DNA of 64,000 nucleotides from UBA4416 sp943362175 (GTDB lineage Bacteria > Bacteroidota > Bacteroidia > B-17B0 > Aurantibacillaceae), in NCBI GenBank assembly GCA_943362175.1, contig CALRIU020000013.1, positions 1 to 64,000 of the forward strand, read 5' to 3'. This document shows positions 44,801 to 53,508 of this stretch, piece by piece. Positions within the stretch are counted from its first letter, which is position 1. Every line of letters begins with the position of its first letter. The notes under the pieces are model-generated. The model was given only the letters and a program-made list of their open reading frames with translations, had not been told where the DNA came from and did no database searches. Position numbers and translations under genes: made by a program.

Positions 44801-47800
44801 GCCGTGGCGAACGGTGACTTATCAAAAAAAATTACGGTAGACGTACGCGGAGAGATCCTGCAATTAAAGGAAACCTTGAATACGATGGTGGATCAGCTGC
44901 GCGGCTTCGCTTCCGAGGTAACGCGTGTGGCCAGGGAAGTAGGCACCGATGGGAAGCTGGGTGGACAGGCCTTTGTGCCGGGTGTAGCCGGAACATGGAA
45001 AGACCTCACGGATTCCGTGAACCAGATGACGGGCAACTTAACCTCGCAGGTGCGAAACATTGCCGAGGTAACAAAAGCGGTCGCCAGCGGTGACTTATCG
45101 AAAACGATTACGGTGGATGTGAAAGGTGAGATCTTCGATCTGAAAAACACGATCAATAAAATGGTGGATCAGCTGCGCGCTTTCGCCTCCGAGGTAACGC
45201 GTGTGGCCAGGGAAGTAGGCACCGACGGAAAGCTCGGTGGACAGGCTTACGTAGCGGGTGTAGCCGGAACGTGGAAAGATTTGACGGATTCGGTGAACAT
45301 CATGGCAACCAACTTAACCTCGCAGGTGCGTGGTATTGCGAAGGTGGTAACATCGGTAGCGACCGGGAACCTGCGGCAAAAATTATTCATCAATGCCCGC
45401 GGGGAAGTGGCCCAGCTGACGGATACGATCAATGAGATGATTGAAACACTGGCGGTGTTTGCCGACCAGGTGACCAACGTAGCCCGCGAAGTAGGCGTTG
45501 AAGGGCGATTGGGCGGACAGGCCAACGTGCCCGGTGCATCGGGAATCTGGAAGAACTTAACGGAGAACGTGAACCAGCTGGCGGAAAACTTAACGACACA
45601 GGTGCGTTCTATTTCCGAAGTGGCTTCTGCGGTAACGAAAGGCGACTTAACGCGAAACATCCGGGTAGATGCCAAAGGTGAGGTGGAAGAATTAAAAGAT
45701 ACCATCAACCAGATGATCACCAACCTGCGTGAAACGACCTTTGTGAACCAGGAGCAGGATTGGCTCAAATCCAACCTCGCGAAATTCACGCAGATGCTAC
45801 AGGGCCAGAAAGACCTGCAAACGGTGGCCACGAGGATCTTATCGGAATTAGCCCAGGTGGTAACGGCGCATTACGGTGCCTTCTACATTCTATCATCGGA
45901 AGACGATACACATAAATTAAAGCTCTTCGGCTCCTATGCCAAGTCGGAGAAACACATTCCCAAAGAATTTGCCATTGGTGAAGGGCTGGTTGGCCAGTGT
46001 GCCTTCGAGAAAGAGCGGATCATCCTGACGAACATTCCGAACGATTATGTGAAGATCAGCTCAGGGCTTGGAAAGGCAAAACCTGCCAACCTGATCGTGT
46101 TACCGGTATTGTTCGAAAACAACGTCAAAGCGGTGATCGAGCTGGGATCACTGGATGTGTTCAGCCAGACGCACCTGGACTTCCTCAACCAGCTTACGGA
46201 GAGTATCGGCATCGTGGTAAACACAATCGAAACCAATACGAGAACGGAAGTGCTTCTGGCGCAGTCGCAATCACTGGCCGGTGAGCTGAAAATCCAACAG
46301 GAAGAGCTCAGGAGAACGAACGATGAGCTGCAGGACAAAGCACTGCTCCTCGTGAAACAGAAAAACGAGGTGGAAGCAAAAAACAAGGAGGTAGAGGAAG
46401 CGCGCCGATCCCTGGAAGAAAAAGCGGAGCAGCTCACCTTAACGTCCAAGTACAAATCGGAGTTCCTCGCCAACATGTCGCACGAGCTGCGTACACCGCT
46501 CAACTCCCTGCTCATCCTGGCGCAACAGCTCTACGAGAATGCCGAAGGAAACCTGAACGAGAAGCAGACACGTTATGCCAAAACGATTCACTCCTGCGGC
46601 GATGACTTACTTCAGCTCATCAATGACATCCTCGATCTTTCCAAAATCGAATCCGGATTCATCACCGCCAATATTTCGTCCATCCGCTTTTCGGAAATCT
46701 CATCCTTTGTGGAAACGACCTTTAAACCGATCTCGGAAGCGAAGAACCTCAAATTCAGGATCGAGTTGGATCCGAAATTGCCGGAGAACATCGATACGGA
46801 TTCCCAGCGCCTGAACCAGATCCTGAAAAACCTCCTGTCGAACTCCTTTAAGTTTACCGAAAAAGGCGAGATCACATTCAGGATTTTCCGTGCCAACAAA
46901 AACTGGAAAGCCGGAAACCTCGCGCTGGACAAAGCAAAAGACGTGGTAGGCTTTTCTATCATCGATTCCGGCATCGGTATTCCTCAGGATAAGCAAACGA
47001 TTATTTTCGAAGCCTTCCAGCAGGCCGAGGGCTCTACCAGCCGTAAATATGGCGGTACGGGCTTAGGCCTCTCCATCAGCCGTGGCCTTGCTGAGCTCCT
47101 TGGCGGAACCATCGAGCTGGAAAGTGAAGTCGGCAAGGGAAGCTCCTTTACGCTTTACCTGCCAATGGATGCCATGGCAGGCCTTGCGGCGGAAGGCTAT
47201 ACGAGCGTGCAGACGGAGAAGAAAAACCTGGATGACATCTTCGATGCGCTGAGCATCAAAGAGGATGGCATCGAGCTTAAAAAATTCGAACGCATCGAGG
47301 AACTGATCAATGAAACCGGAGACGACCGGAACAGCATTATTCCCGGCGATAAGGTATTGCTGGTGATTGAGGATGACCTGCGCTTCGGAAAGATCATGAT
47401 TGACCGCGCACACCAGGACAATCTGAAAGTGGTGATCGCCACGAACTACGTCGACATCTTCAATTTCGTATCGCGCTATTCGCCGGTGGCAATTACGCTG
47501 GACGTGAAACTTCCCGACACTTCGGGCTGGAAAGTGCTCGACCTGCTGAAGAATGACCTTAACTACAGGCATATCCCTGTACATCTGATCTCGGGTGAGG
47601 AAAACAAAATGCTGGCGCTGAAGCGCGGCGCCAGGAGCTTCTTACTGAAACCGCTTTCCAATGAGCAGCTGGATGAATTGTTTAAAGATGTGATCCGCTT
47701 CCACAATAAACTCAAACGCGAATTGCTCGTAATCGAAGACAATGAACTGGAATCGTCTTTACTGGCCAAGCAGATCGAAGGCGAAGACATCCAGGTGACC

Positions 47801-48520
47801 GTTGCCTCCACCGGGAAAAAAGCCCTGGAGCTGATGGAGAGCAATCTATATGATGGGATCATCGTGGATTATACCTTGCCGGATATTCCGGGCATGGAAC
47901 TGCTGACACACATCCAGGCAGGCAAAAATGCCCTGGTACCGGTCATCATTTATTCCGCAAAGGATTTTTCACCTACCGAGCTCAACAAGCTGAACAAGCT
48001 TTCGAGCAGCGTGGTTCTGAAAGGTGTGAACTCGCTCGAAAAACTGCTGGAGGAAACGCTGATGTACCTGCATGTGAACTACTCTACTCTATCAGCCGAT
48101 AAGCGCCGCATGATGGAGAATATCCGGATGAAGAATGATATCCTGTCCGGCAAGAAAATCCTGGTGGTGGATGACGATGTGCGGAACCTCTTTGCAATTA
48201 CAACGGTGTTTGAGCGCTACAACATTGATGTGATTACGGCAGAGAGCGGCAAGGAAGCGATCGAGCTCATCAACAATGCCAGCAATAATATCGAAATGGT
48301 GCTGATGGACATCATGATGCCGGAAATGGACGGCTATGAAACGACGCAGAAGATCCGCCGCGAGCATAAGAACAACAACCTGCCGATCATTGCCGTAACC
48401 GCCAAAGCGATGAAAGGCGACCGCCAGAAATGCATCGAAGCCGGAGCTTCGGATTATATTACCAAACCTTTAAAGATGGATCAGCTTTTATCGATGATGC
48501 GGATCTGGTTTTATAAATAA
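41819..48520 (+). CDS. giant soluble poly-HAMP hybrid histidine kinase with GAF and three receiver domains
   Basis: A 2233-residue protein with no signal peptide or membrane segment. A Lys/Ser-rich tail (about 1-45) is followed by HAMP-like repeats to about 1307, including 11 gap-free 92-residue units from residue 267. Next come GAF (about 1328-1475), a coiled coil, HisKA with His1555 in NMSHELRTPLNS, HATPase (about 1660-1790; GTGLGLSISRGLAELLGG), and three receivers with Asp1895, Asp2017 and Asp2164. The nearest known layout is the fungal Nik1/Os-1 osmosensor class, where HAMP arrays change kinase output, but the array here is far longer. It starts a four-gene operon, and the next gene begins only three bases after its stop. 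The stimulus is unknown. Confidence 0.93.
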   Translation: MEKTPENTGLSEDAILESPSPKSSAKSRQATTKKASTSKKVKAEKASGPAFITDAEGVLDPKELLRILMEVKHGNFNVRMPIDKYGIDGKICDTLNDIISINKKLTQEFTKAQISIGKEGKLNQRINLSGAQGDWNTGVEALNALISDLAYPIREIDRVISAVAKGNLSQQIPIEVSDHLLQGEFARIAKEVNDMVKQLNLFTMEVTRVAVEVGSEGKLGGQAKVKGVDGVWKDLTDSVNQMAGNLTAQVRNIADVTTAVAKGDLSKKITVDVKGEILELKNTINTMVDQLNSFSSEVTRVALEVGTEGKLGGQAQVKGVAGTWKDLTDSVNQMAGNLTGQVRNIAEVTTAVANGDLSRKITVDVKGEILELKKTINTMVDQLNSFSSEVTRVAREVGSEGKLGGQAEVKGVGGVWKDLTDSVNQMAGNLTAQVRNIAEVTTAVAKGDLSRKITVDVKGEILELKKTINTMVDQLNSFGSEVTRVAREVGSEGKLGGQATVEGVDGIWKDLTDSVNQMGSNLTAQVRNIAEVTTAVAKGDLSRKITVDVKGEILELKKTINTMVDQLNSFGSEVTRVAREVGSEGKLGGQATVEGADGVWKDLTDSVNQMGSNLTAQVRNIAEVTTAVARGDLSRKITVDVKGEILELKNTINTMVDQLNSFASEVTRVALEVGTEGKLGGQATVTGVGGTWKNLTDSVNQMAGNLTGQVRNIAEVTNAVAKGDLSRKITVDVKGEILELKNTINTMVDQLNSFGSEVTRVAREVGSEGKLGGQATVEGVDGIWKDLTDSVNQMGSNLTAQVRNIAEVTTAVAKGDLSRKITVDVKGEILELKNTINTMVDQLNSFGSEVTRVAREVGSEGQLGGQADVPGVAGTWKDLTDSVNKMASNLTSQVRNIAEVTTAVANGDLSRKIAVDVKGEILELKNTINTMVDQLRGFASEVTRVAREVGTEGKLGGQANVPGVAGTWKDLTDSVNQMAGNLTDQVRNIADVAIAVANGDLSKKITVDVRGEILQLKETLNTMVDQLRGFASEVTRVAREVGTDGKLGGQAFVPGVAGTWKDLTDSVNQMTGNLTSQVRNIAEVTKAVASGDLSKTITVDVKGEIFDLKNTINKMVDQLRAFASEVTRVAREVGTDGKLGGQAYVAGVAGTWKDLTDSVNIMATNLTSQVRGIAKVVTSVATGNLRQKLFINARGEVAQLTDTINEMIETLAVFADQVTNVAREVGVEGRLGGQANVPGASGIWKNLTENVNQLAENLTTQVRSISEVASAVTKGDLTRNIRVDAKGEVEELKDTINQMITNLRETTFVNQEQDWLKSNLAKFTQMLQGQKDLQTVATRILSELAQVVTAHYGAFYILSSEDDTHKLKLFGSYAKSEKHIPKEFAIGEGLVGQCAFEKERIILTNIPNDYVKISSGLGKAKPANLIVLPVLFENNVKAVIELGSLDVFSQTHLDFLNQLTESIGIVVNTIETNTRTEVLLAQSQSLAGELKIQQEELRRTNDELQDKALLLVKQKNEVEAKNKEVEEARRSLEEKAEQLTLTSKYKSEFLANMSHELRTPLNSLLILAQQLYENAEGNLNEKQTRYAKTIHSCGDDLLQLINDILDLSKIESGFITANISSIRFSEISSFVETTFKPISEAKNLKFRIELDPKLPENIDTDSQRLNQILKNLLSNSFKFTEKGEITFRIFRANKNWKAGNLALDKAKDVVGFSIIDSGIGIPQDKQTIIFEAFQQAEGSTSRKYGGTGLGLSISRGLAELLGGTIELESEVGKGSSFTLYLPMDAMAGLAAEGYTSVQTEKKNLDDIFDALSIKEDGIELKKFERIEELINETGDDRNSIIPGDKVLLVIEDDLRFGKIMIDRAHQDNLKVVIATNYVDIFNFVSRYSPVAITLDVKLPDTSGWKVLDLLKNDLNYRHIPVHLISGEENKMLALKRGARSFLLKPLSNEQLDELFKDVIRFHNKLKRELLVIEDNELESSLLAKQIEGEDIQVTVASTGKKALELMESNLYDGIIVDYTLPDIPGMELLTHIQAGKNALVPVIIYSAKDFSPTELNKLNKLSSSVVLKGVNSLEKLLEETLMYLHVNYSTLSADKRRMMENIRMKNDILSGKKILVVDDDVRNLFAITTVFERYNIDVITAESGKEAIELINNASNNIEMVLMDIMMPEMDGYETTQKIRREHKNNNLPIIAVTAKAMKGDRQKCIEAGASDYITKPLKMDQLLSMMRIWFYK
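42617..45652 (+). repeat. 11 tandem 276-bp units coding for HAMP pairs
   Basis: Units start at 42617, 42893, 43169, 43445, 43721, 43997, 44273, 44549, 44825, 45101 and 45377, each exactly 276 bp (92 codons) with no insertions or deletions. Each codes for two HAMP-length halves (ITVDVKGEILELKNTIN ... and WKDLTDSVNQMAGNLT ...). Units 3-7 share long identical DNA runs. The outer units are more diverged. Related but irregular units flank both ends. Confidence 0.93.
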
Positions 48521-48523
48521 ATT

Positions 48524-49792
48524 ATGGAGATCAGAGAAAAACCGGCAAGAGTAAAAATACTGATCGTTGACGATAAGGAAAACAACCTCATTTCCATGGA
48601 AAGTATCCTGTGGAATGAGGGTTACAATATCGTGAAGGCACGCTCCGGGAAAGAGGCTTTAAAGATCCTGCTGACCGATCTCGACTTTACCCTGATCCTG
48701 ATGGATGTGGAAATGCCGGAACTTAATGGTTTTGAAACGGCCTCCATGATCTACGAGCGCGAGCGGCTCAAGCACATCCCGATCATCTTTATCACGGCTC
48801 ATAGCTATGGCGACGAGAATTTGTACAAAGGTTACCGGACCGGGGCTGTGGATTATATTTACAAGCCGATCCAGCCCGACCTGCTTCGCGTGAAGGTGAT
48901 GGTATTTGCCGAGCTATACCGCAAAAATCATTTGCTGATGGCCCAGGAGCAAAAGCTGATTGCTATTAACCGCAACCTGGAAATCGAGATCAAAGACAGG
49001 ATTGCCTCGGAGGCTAAAGTCAACGAGCTGAACAAGCAGTTGCTGCAGAACATCAATACGCTTGAGCTGACCAACAAAGAGCTCGACCGCTTTGCGTTTA
49101 TGGCCTCGCACGATCTGCAGGAGCCGATCCGGAAGATCAGGATCTTCAGCAACCGCATCGCTGAAAAATATTATGATCAGATCGGTGATGAGGGCAAGGT
49201 GTATATTGATAAGATGCAGCTGGCCTGCTCCCGGATGCAAAGCCTGATCGGCGATATCCTGGCCTTTAGCAAGATCAGCGTCACGAAGGATTCCCTGGAG
49301 CTTTCAGATATGAACAAGCTCCTCGACGAAGTGGTCAGTGAAATGGAATTACCCATCCAGGAAAAGAAAGCGAAGGTAATCATCGACAAGCTGCCGTCGG
49401 TCTATGTGAACCCGGTGTTGATTAAATCTCTTTTCCAGAACCTGATCAGTAACTCGTTGAAATATTCCAGGGATGGGGTGCCCCCCGACATCAAAATTTC
49501 CGGGGGGATTGATAAATCCTACAAACTCAACGACCGGCAGACAGAAACCACCAAATACTGCCGGATTTATGTGCAGGACAACGGCATCGGCTTCGATCAG
49601 CAGTATGCCGAACAGATCTTTACCATGTTTACCCGCCTTCACGTGAACACGGAATATGCGGGTACCGGCATCGGACTGGCCATCTGCAAAAAGATCGTGG
49701 AGGAGCATTCGGGATACATCAGCGCGAAAAGTGAAATCAACAAGGGAACGACCTTTACCATCAGCTTACCGGTAAATTCTCTGAACATCTGA
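48524..49792 (+). CDS. response-regulator / histidine-kinase fusion
   Basis: A 422-residue soluble protein. The receiver domain (about 10-130) has Asp61 in LILMDVEMPELNG and the conserved lysine in YIYKPI. A coiled coil (about 140-190) leads to HisKA with His196 in ASHDLQEPIRKI and a HATPase domain (VLIKSLFQNLISNSLKYS, GTGIGLAICKKIVEEHSG). It can receive a phosphoryl group from the upstream hybrid kinase or sense through dimerisation. It begins three bases after the upstream stop and ends seven bases before the next ATG, so translation is probably coupled. Confidence 0.92.
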   Translation: MEIREKPARVKILIVDDKENNLISMESILWNEGYNIVKARSGKEALKILLTDLDFTLILMDVEMPELNGFETASMIYERERLKHIPIIFITAHSYGDENLYKGYRTGAVDYIYKPIQPDLLRVKVMVFAELYRKNHLLMAQEQKLIAINRNLEIEIKDRIASEAKVNELNKQLLQNINTLELTNKELDRFAFMASHDLQEPIRKIRIFSNRIAEKYYDQIGDEGKVYIDKMQLACSRMQSLIGDILAFSKISVTKDSLELSDMNKLLDEVVSEMELPIQEKKAKVIIDKLPSVYVNPVLIKSLFQNLISNSLKYSRDGVPPDIKISGGIDKSYKLNDRQTETTKYCRIYVQDNGIGFDQQYAEQIFTMFTRLHVNTEYAGTGIGLAICKKIVEEHSGYISAKSEINKGTTFTISLPVNSLNI

Positions 49793-49799
49793 ATAAGGC

Positions 49800-51257
49800 A
49801 TGACAATACGCAGTAAATTATTTTCCGGATTCATTACGCTGATCCTGATTTTCATCATCAATTTTTATGTGAACCAGAGCCTGTCGAAACAAGTGATCCG
49901 GAATACCAATTACATCAACAACTCGGAAGTTGTCATCCGGAATTCCAACATCCTGCATAAGAATATGATCGATATGCAAAGCGGCTACCGCGGCTATCTG
50001 CTCACCGGGCAGGAAATCTTTCTCGAGCCTTATTATGAAGGCATTAAACACATTCCACCGCTCATCAACGAGCAAAAAAGCCTGATCTCTTCTCCGAAGC
50101 AGAAAGCACGGCTAGACTCCATCATGTGGCTGCACCAGGCCTGGATCAAGCATGCCAGCTCACTCATTACAACGAAACAGGATACCATGCCGGAAGCCAG
50201 CGCCAAATACCGGGAGCTCTTCGAGAAAAAGGTAAAGACACAAACCGGCAAAAAGATCAACGACGACATCCGGAAGATCTTCGAGAGCTTTGATAATTAT
50301 GAGTATTATTTCAGGCAGATCAGGCGCGACCTGCTTCAAAAAAGCATTGCAAGAACCGGAAAGATCAATCTTGTACTCACCATATTCTCGATTACCTTCG
50401 GGCTTATCCTTAGCTATTACATCATCCGGATCATTACAGGCCGGATCTCAAAAATGGTAAGCCTGGCACAGGAGATTTCCAAAGGCAATTTTAAGCGCAT
50501 AGAGGATAATCAGAGAGATGAGTTGCAAAAGTTATCGGAATCCCTGAACCGGATGTCGCAGATCCTGGAAATGAACTTCACCGAATTAAAAAAGAAAAAC
50601 AATGAGCTGGACCAGTTCGCCTACGTGGTTTCCCATGATTTAAAGGCTCCTCTGAGAGGCATCGACAACATCATTAGCTGGGTAGAGGAAGATCATGCCA
50701 GTGAGCTGACAGAGTCAGTAAAGCACAACCTCGATCTGATCAAAGGCCGGACCAAGCGCCTGGAGAATATGATCAACGGCTTGCTGGCATACGCCCGCAT
50801 CGGGAAAGTCAAACGAAATACAGAGCCTGTAAACATCCGGAACCTGCTTCTTGAGCTGAAGGAGCTCCTCATTCCTTCTCATTTCAAATTCCGGATCATC
50901 GGTGAAATGCCGGTGCTGAATACCGAGAAGATACAGATCGAGCAGGTATTTTCGAACCTGATTTCCAATGCCGTCAAGTACAATCAGAAGGCGGAAGGAA
51001 CGATTACCATAGAAGCAAAAACACTGGCCGGCTCCTATGAATTTTCGGTGTCGGATGACGGCATCGGGATACAGAAAGAGTATTTCGAAAAGATCTTTAT
51101 GATCTTCCAGACCCTGCAGGAACGCGATGCTTTCGAAAGTACTGGTGTGGGACTTGCCATTGTCAAAAAGATCGTTGATGAAAAAAAAGGCAGCATCACG
51201 GTTGAATCGCAGGAAGGAAAAGGAACCACCTTCCGCTTTACCTGGCCTTCATCCTGA
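49800..51257 (+). CDS. CHASE3-domain membrane histidine kinase
   Basis: A 485-residue protein with membrane helices at about 5-24 and 188-212, enclosing a periplasmic CHASE3 domain (IDMQSGYRGYLLTGQEIFLE, a strong CHASE3 signature). A HAMP domain (about 212-265), HisKA with His279 in VVSHDLKAPLRGID and a HATPase domain (EQVFSNLISNAVKYN, GVGLAIVKKIVDEKKG) follow. It resembles the bacteriophytochrome-like kinases that signal to single-domain receivers, which fits the receiver gene 38 bp downstream. The CHASE3 ligand is unknown. Confidence 0.92.
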   Translation: MTIRSKLFSGFITLILIFIINFYVNQSLSKQVIRNTNYINNSEVVIRNSNILHKNMIDMQSGYRGYLLTGQEIFLEPYYEGIKHIPPLINEQKSLISSPKQKARLDSIMWLHQAWIKHASSLITTKQDTMPEASAKYRELFEKKVKTQTGKKINDDIRKIFESFDNYEYYFRQIRRDLLQKSIARTGKINLVLTIFSITFGLILSYYIIRIITGRISKMVSLAQEISKGNFKRIEDNQRDELQKLSESLNRMSQILEMNFTELKKKNNELDQFAYVVSHDLKAPLRGIDNIISWVEEDHASELTESVKHNLDLIKGRTKRLENMINGLLAYARIGKVKRNTEPVNIRNLLLELKELLIPSHFKFRIIGEMPVLNTEKIQIEQVFSNLISNAVKYNQKAEGTITIEAKTLAGSYEFSVSDDGIGIQKEYFEKIFMIFQTLQERDAFESTGVGLAIVKKIVDEKKGSITVESQEGKGTTFRFTWPSS

Positions 51258-51295
51258 ATATGAACACATGTATCACCCTCTAAATACGTTAATAT

Positions 51296-51721
51296 ATGAT
51301 CCCTAAAAAAATACTGCTTGTCGAAGATGATTACCTGGATGTCACGAATGTGAAGCGCGCCCTGAATAAGCTGGCTGTTGACTATACTCTACACGTTGCT
51401 CACAATGGGGTCGACGCACTGGCGATCTTAAACGGAAATACCCAGGATGGTACGCGAATTCATCCCGATATTATTTTACTGGACATCAACATGCCCAAAA
51501 TGAACGGGCTCGAATTCCTGGGAATCATCAAAAGTTATTACAGCCTCAATAATATCAAAACTTTTATCATGACAACGTCTGCGGAAGAATACGATAAAGT
51601 AGCCGCCGAAAACCTTGGTATCTCCGGCTATATCCTGAAGCCCCTGGATTTTTCAGGAAACAGGAAAGACGATTCGGGGATCGCTACCGGGATTCTGAAA
51701 GCGGAGCTTATGGCGAAGTAG
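51296..51721 (+). CDS. single-domain response regulator
   Basis: A 141-residue protein with one receiver domain and no output domain. Acidic pocket EDDY near the N-terminus, phospho-acceptor Asp63 in ILLDINMPKMNG, switch threonine in IMTTSAEE and lysine in YILKPLDF are all present. Type similar to the Rcp1 family partnered with phytochrome-like kinases. Last gene of the operon that starts at 41819; probably relays phosphate among the three kinases or to a target protein. Confidence 0.92.
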   Translation: MIPKKILLVEDDYLDVTNVKRALNKLAVDYTLHVAHNGVDALAILNGNTQDGTRIHPDIILLDINMPKMNGLEFLGIIKSYYSLNNIKTFIMTTSAEEYDKVAAENLGISGYILKPLDFSGNRKDDSGIATGILKAELMAK

Positions 51722-51776
51722 CGCTGGCATTTCATTTTGTAATCCGCTGGTAGTATTCAACCAAAACCTTACAACC

Positions 51777-52013
51777 ATGAAACGATCAATTCTTACCTTG
51801 TCCATGATCCTGTCATTGACAGCCATACAAGCGCAAAACCGCATGAAAAGCGATACCAGCAGCAGGATCGTGAATCCGGATGCCCTTAAAACCGACTCTG
51901 TGAAACGTGGGCAGGAAGTGTATCTGCCGGGAAAACATCAAGCGGATACAGCTTCTCACAAACAAAAACCAAAAAAGAAAGCGGCCACCAACCAGGCGAC
52001 GAAGCCCAAATAG
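51777..52013 (+). CDS. small secreted basic protein
   Basis: A 78-residue protein with a signal peptide (MKRSILTLSMILSLTAIQAQ). The mature part is hydrophilic and ends in a lysine-rich tail (HKQKPKKKAATNQATKPK). I do not recognise a family. It lies 55 bp after the response-regulator gene and may share its transcript. A hairpin follows its stop. Confidence 0.6.
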   Translation: MKRSILTLSMILSLTAIQAQNRMKSDTSSRIVNPDALKTDSVKRGQEVYLPGKHQADTASHKQKPKKKAATNQATKPK

Positions 52014-52029
52014 AAGAGAACAGATAAAG

Positions 52030-52074
52030 GAGGAAAGGTAAAAGACCTGTTTACAATTTCTTTTATCTTTCCTC
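52030..52074. terminator. hairpin between convergent genes
   Basis: gaggaaaggtaaaaga (52030-52045) and tcttttatctttcctc (52059-52074) form a 16-bp stem with one G-T pair and a 13-nt loop. It has no clean T run but lies between convergent stops, so it is a probable bidirectional transcript end. Confidence 0.55.
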
Positions 52075-52107
52075 TTGGGTACTCCTGCGTCTTCAGTCAA
52101 TCAATCC

Positions 52108-52590
52108 CTATAGTCCTTTCTCTTTTACAGGAATCCAGAGCTCTTCCTCAGAAGCAGGATCGTTGTTTTTATAGTTCTCTCCAAGCAACTCAAAATGAGG
52201 CCGTGTATCCAGCTCATAGCCTGATGCCGGGAGCCAGGTTTGAAAAATATACTGAAAGGGCACCGGAGAATTAGCGGGCCCTTTATACAAAAACACGGCA
52301 TACAATCCTGCGGGTAAGATCGTGGCCTCCATGCCCGCTGGTATCTCCTGAATACTGCTGACTTCCAGAGCGGCCCATTTTTCAAACGGTGTCATGGGAT
52401 TAAACTTCTCAAAAAAGCTCTCCGGATAAATCTGCATGGCATAAAGCTCATGCCCTACTTTATGTGCTATTTCATGGCGACGCGGCATAAAGCCTTTCCA
52501 TAAGTCTGCCGTTGCGTTTGCTGCGAAAGACATGGCCATTCGTTTGCCGATGAGCTTTTTCTCTTCCAGTTGTTCGATATGGTATTCCAT
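52108..52590 (-). CDS. GyrI-like / effector-binding domain protein
   Basis: A 160-residue stand-alone effector-binding domain of the AraC-E_bind/GyrI type: MEYHIEQLEEKKLIGKRMAM at the start, GMEATILPAGLYAVFLYKGP in the middle and FQYIFQTWLPASGYELDTRP, FELLGENY near the end with the conserved acidic WIPV tail. These domains bind hydrophobic cations or drugs and sit in regulators such as BmrR and Rob, or occur alone as here. A palindromic -7-like taaattta is at 52595-52602. Confidence 0.85.
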   Translation of the reverse strand: MEYHIEQLEEKKLIGKRMAMSFAANATADLWKGFMPRRHEIAHKVGHELYAMQIYPESFFEKFNPMTPFEKWAALEVSSIQEIPAGMEATILPAGLYAVFLYKGPANSPVPFQYIFQTWLPASGYELDTRPHFELLGENYKNNDPASEEELWIPVKEKGL

Positions 52591-52644
52591 CTGATAAATT
52601 TACAGAACTTTTATCTCAATACTTACGTCTCGCAGTACTCCTAT

Positions 52645-53136
52645 CTATTTCTCTTCCTTATCATACAGCTTTTGCCCCTTCACCAGCCTGTTGATGGCTT
52701 TTGCCAGGCGGTCGATCCTGGTTTCTTCTTTTTTTGCCGAATAGATCCAGCCGATATAAAACTTCTGCTCGCTTTCCGACAGGCTTTTGAAAAAAGCGAA
52801 TGCTTGCGGCTCCTCTTCCAGGCAAAGCAGCATCTCTTGCGGAACCTCGAGCGGCTCATCATCCGGAAAGAGGATAATGTGTACCCGATCGCCTTCCTGT
52901 TTTTTTATCTTTTTGCGGATAGCTGCATTTATCGGGAAGAACATGGCACCGTTGCTCATGGGCATTAAATGGTATTTGCGGATCTCAACGCCATCAATTG
53001 TTCCCCTGACCTTCACCATGCCGAAATGCGCTCTTTTATCTTTGGTAATTTCAGGAATACGAACATAGGTCCAGCCGCCTTTGCCGGGAAATTTTTCGAG
53101 CAGGTACTTTTTGTCAACGAGAGGCTTATCCAACAT
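52645..53136 (-). CDS. YdeI/OmdA family protein with DUF1905-like N-terminus
   Basis: A 163-residue protein. The N-terminal 95 residues (LEKFPGKGGWTYVRIPEITK, GTIDGVEIRKYHLMPMSNG) match DUF1905. The C-terminal segment (FFKSLSESEQKFYIGWIYSA, ETRIDRLAKAINRLVKGQKL) matches the OmdA/YdeI bacteriocin-protection helix pair. The biochemical role is unknown; family members affect resistance to antimicrobial peptides in enterobacteria. It lies 24 bp after the TfoX-like gene and 54 bp before the GyrI-like gene. Confidence 0.86.
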   Translation of the reverse strand: MLDKPLVDKKYLLEKFPGKGGWTYVRIPEITKDKRAHFGMVKVRGTIDGVEIRKYHLMPMSNGAMFFPINAAIRKKIKKQEGDRVHIILFPDDEPLEVPQEMLLCLEEEPQAFAFFKSLSESEQKFYIGWIYSAKKEETRIDRLAKAINRLVKGQKLYDKEEK

Positions 53137-53160
53137 TCAAAAGATCCATTGAAAAGACAG

Positions 53161-53508
53161 TTAGTTTCGCTTTGCTTTTTTGGATGCTTTGGCAAGCGGG
53201 TTAAACTCCAGGCAGAGCGCGATCCAGTCATCAAAGGCCTTTTTGGTCTTCATGCCTTCTTCTGCGATCAGAACATAACCGTTCATGGTTTTGCCACCCA
53301 TCGTCATCGGCCGGCAACCCTCTTTCTCCAGCACGGTTTCTTTTATATCAGGATTGATGCGGCACATCATTTCTTCTTTCATGACGCCCACACACATCTT
53401 ATCATTCACCATAAAGCATATCCCGCCAAACATTTCTTTTTCCTCCACCTGCGGCAGATCCATCAGTGCTTCCCGGATCCTGTCTGATAATGTCGTATTG
53501 TATGCCAT
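53161..53508 (-). CDS. TfoX/Sxy N-terminal domain protein
   Basis: A 115-residue protein made only of the TfoX N-terminal domain: SDRIREALMDLPQVEEKEMF, GGICFMVNDKMCVGVMKEEM, PMTMGGKTMNGYVLI. The C-terminal DNA-linked domain of the competence regulator TfoX/Sxy is missing, as in many Bacteroidota homologues, so a role in competence cannot be assumed. First of three minus-strand genes that run to 52108. A -7-like taaattta lies at 53542-53549. Confidence 0.87.
   Translation of the reverse strand: MAYNTTLSDRIREALMDLPQVEEKEMFGGICFMVNDKMCVGVMKEEMMCRINPDIKETVLEKEGCRPMTMGGKTMNGYVLIAEEGMKTKKAFDDWIALCLEFNPLAKASKKAKRN

Noticed and set aside
42352..45156. A ladder of about 89-codon antisense frames with nearly the same sequence opposite the HAMP repeats
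   Set aside because: They recur at exactly 276-bp spacing because the sense strand repeats. They have no independent start signals or protein-like pattern.
42617..45652. Direct repeats that might suggest a CRISPR-like or minisatellite array
   Set aside because: The units are 276 bp, have no spacers and are one continuous coding frame for HAMP domains.
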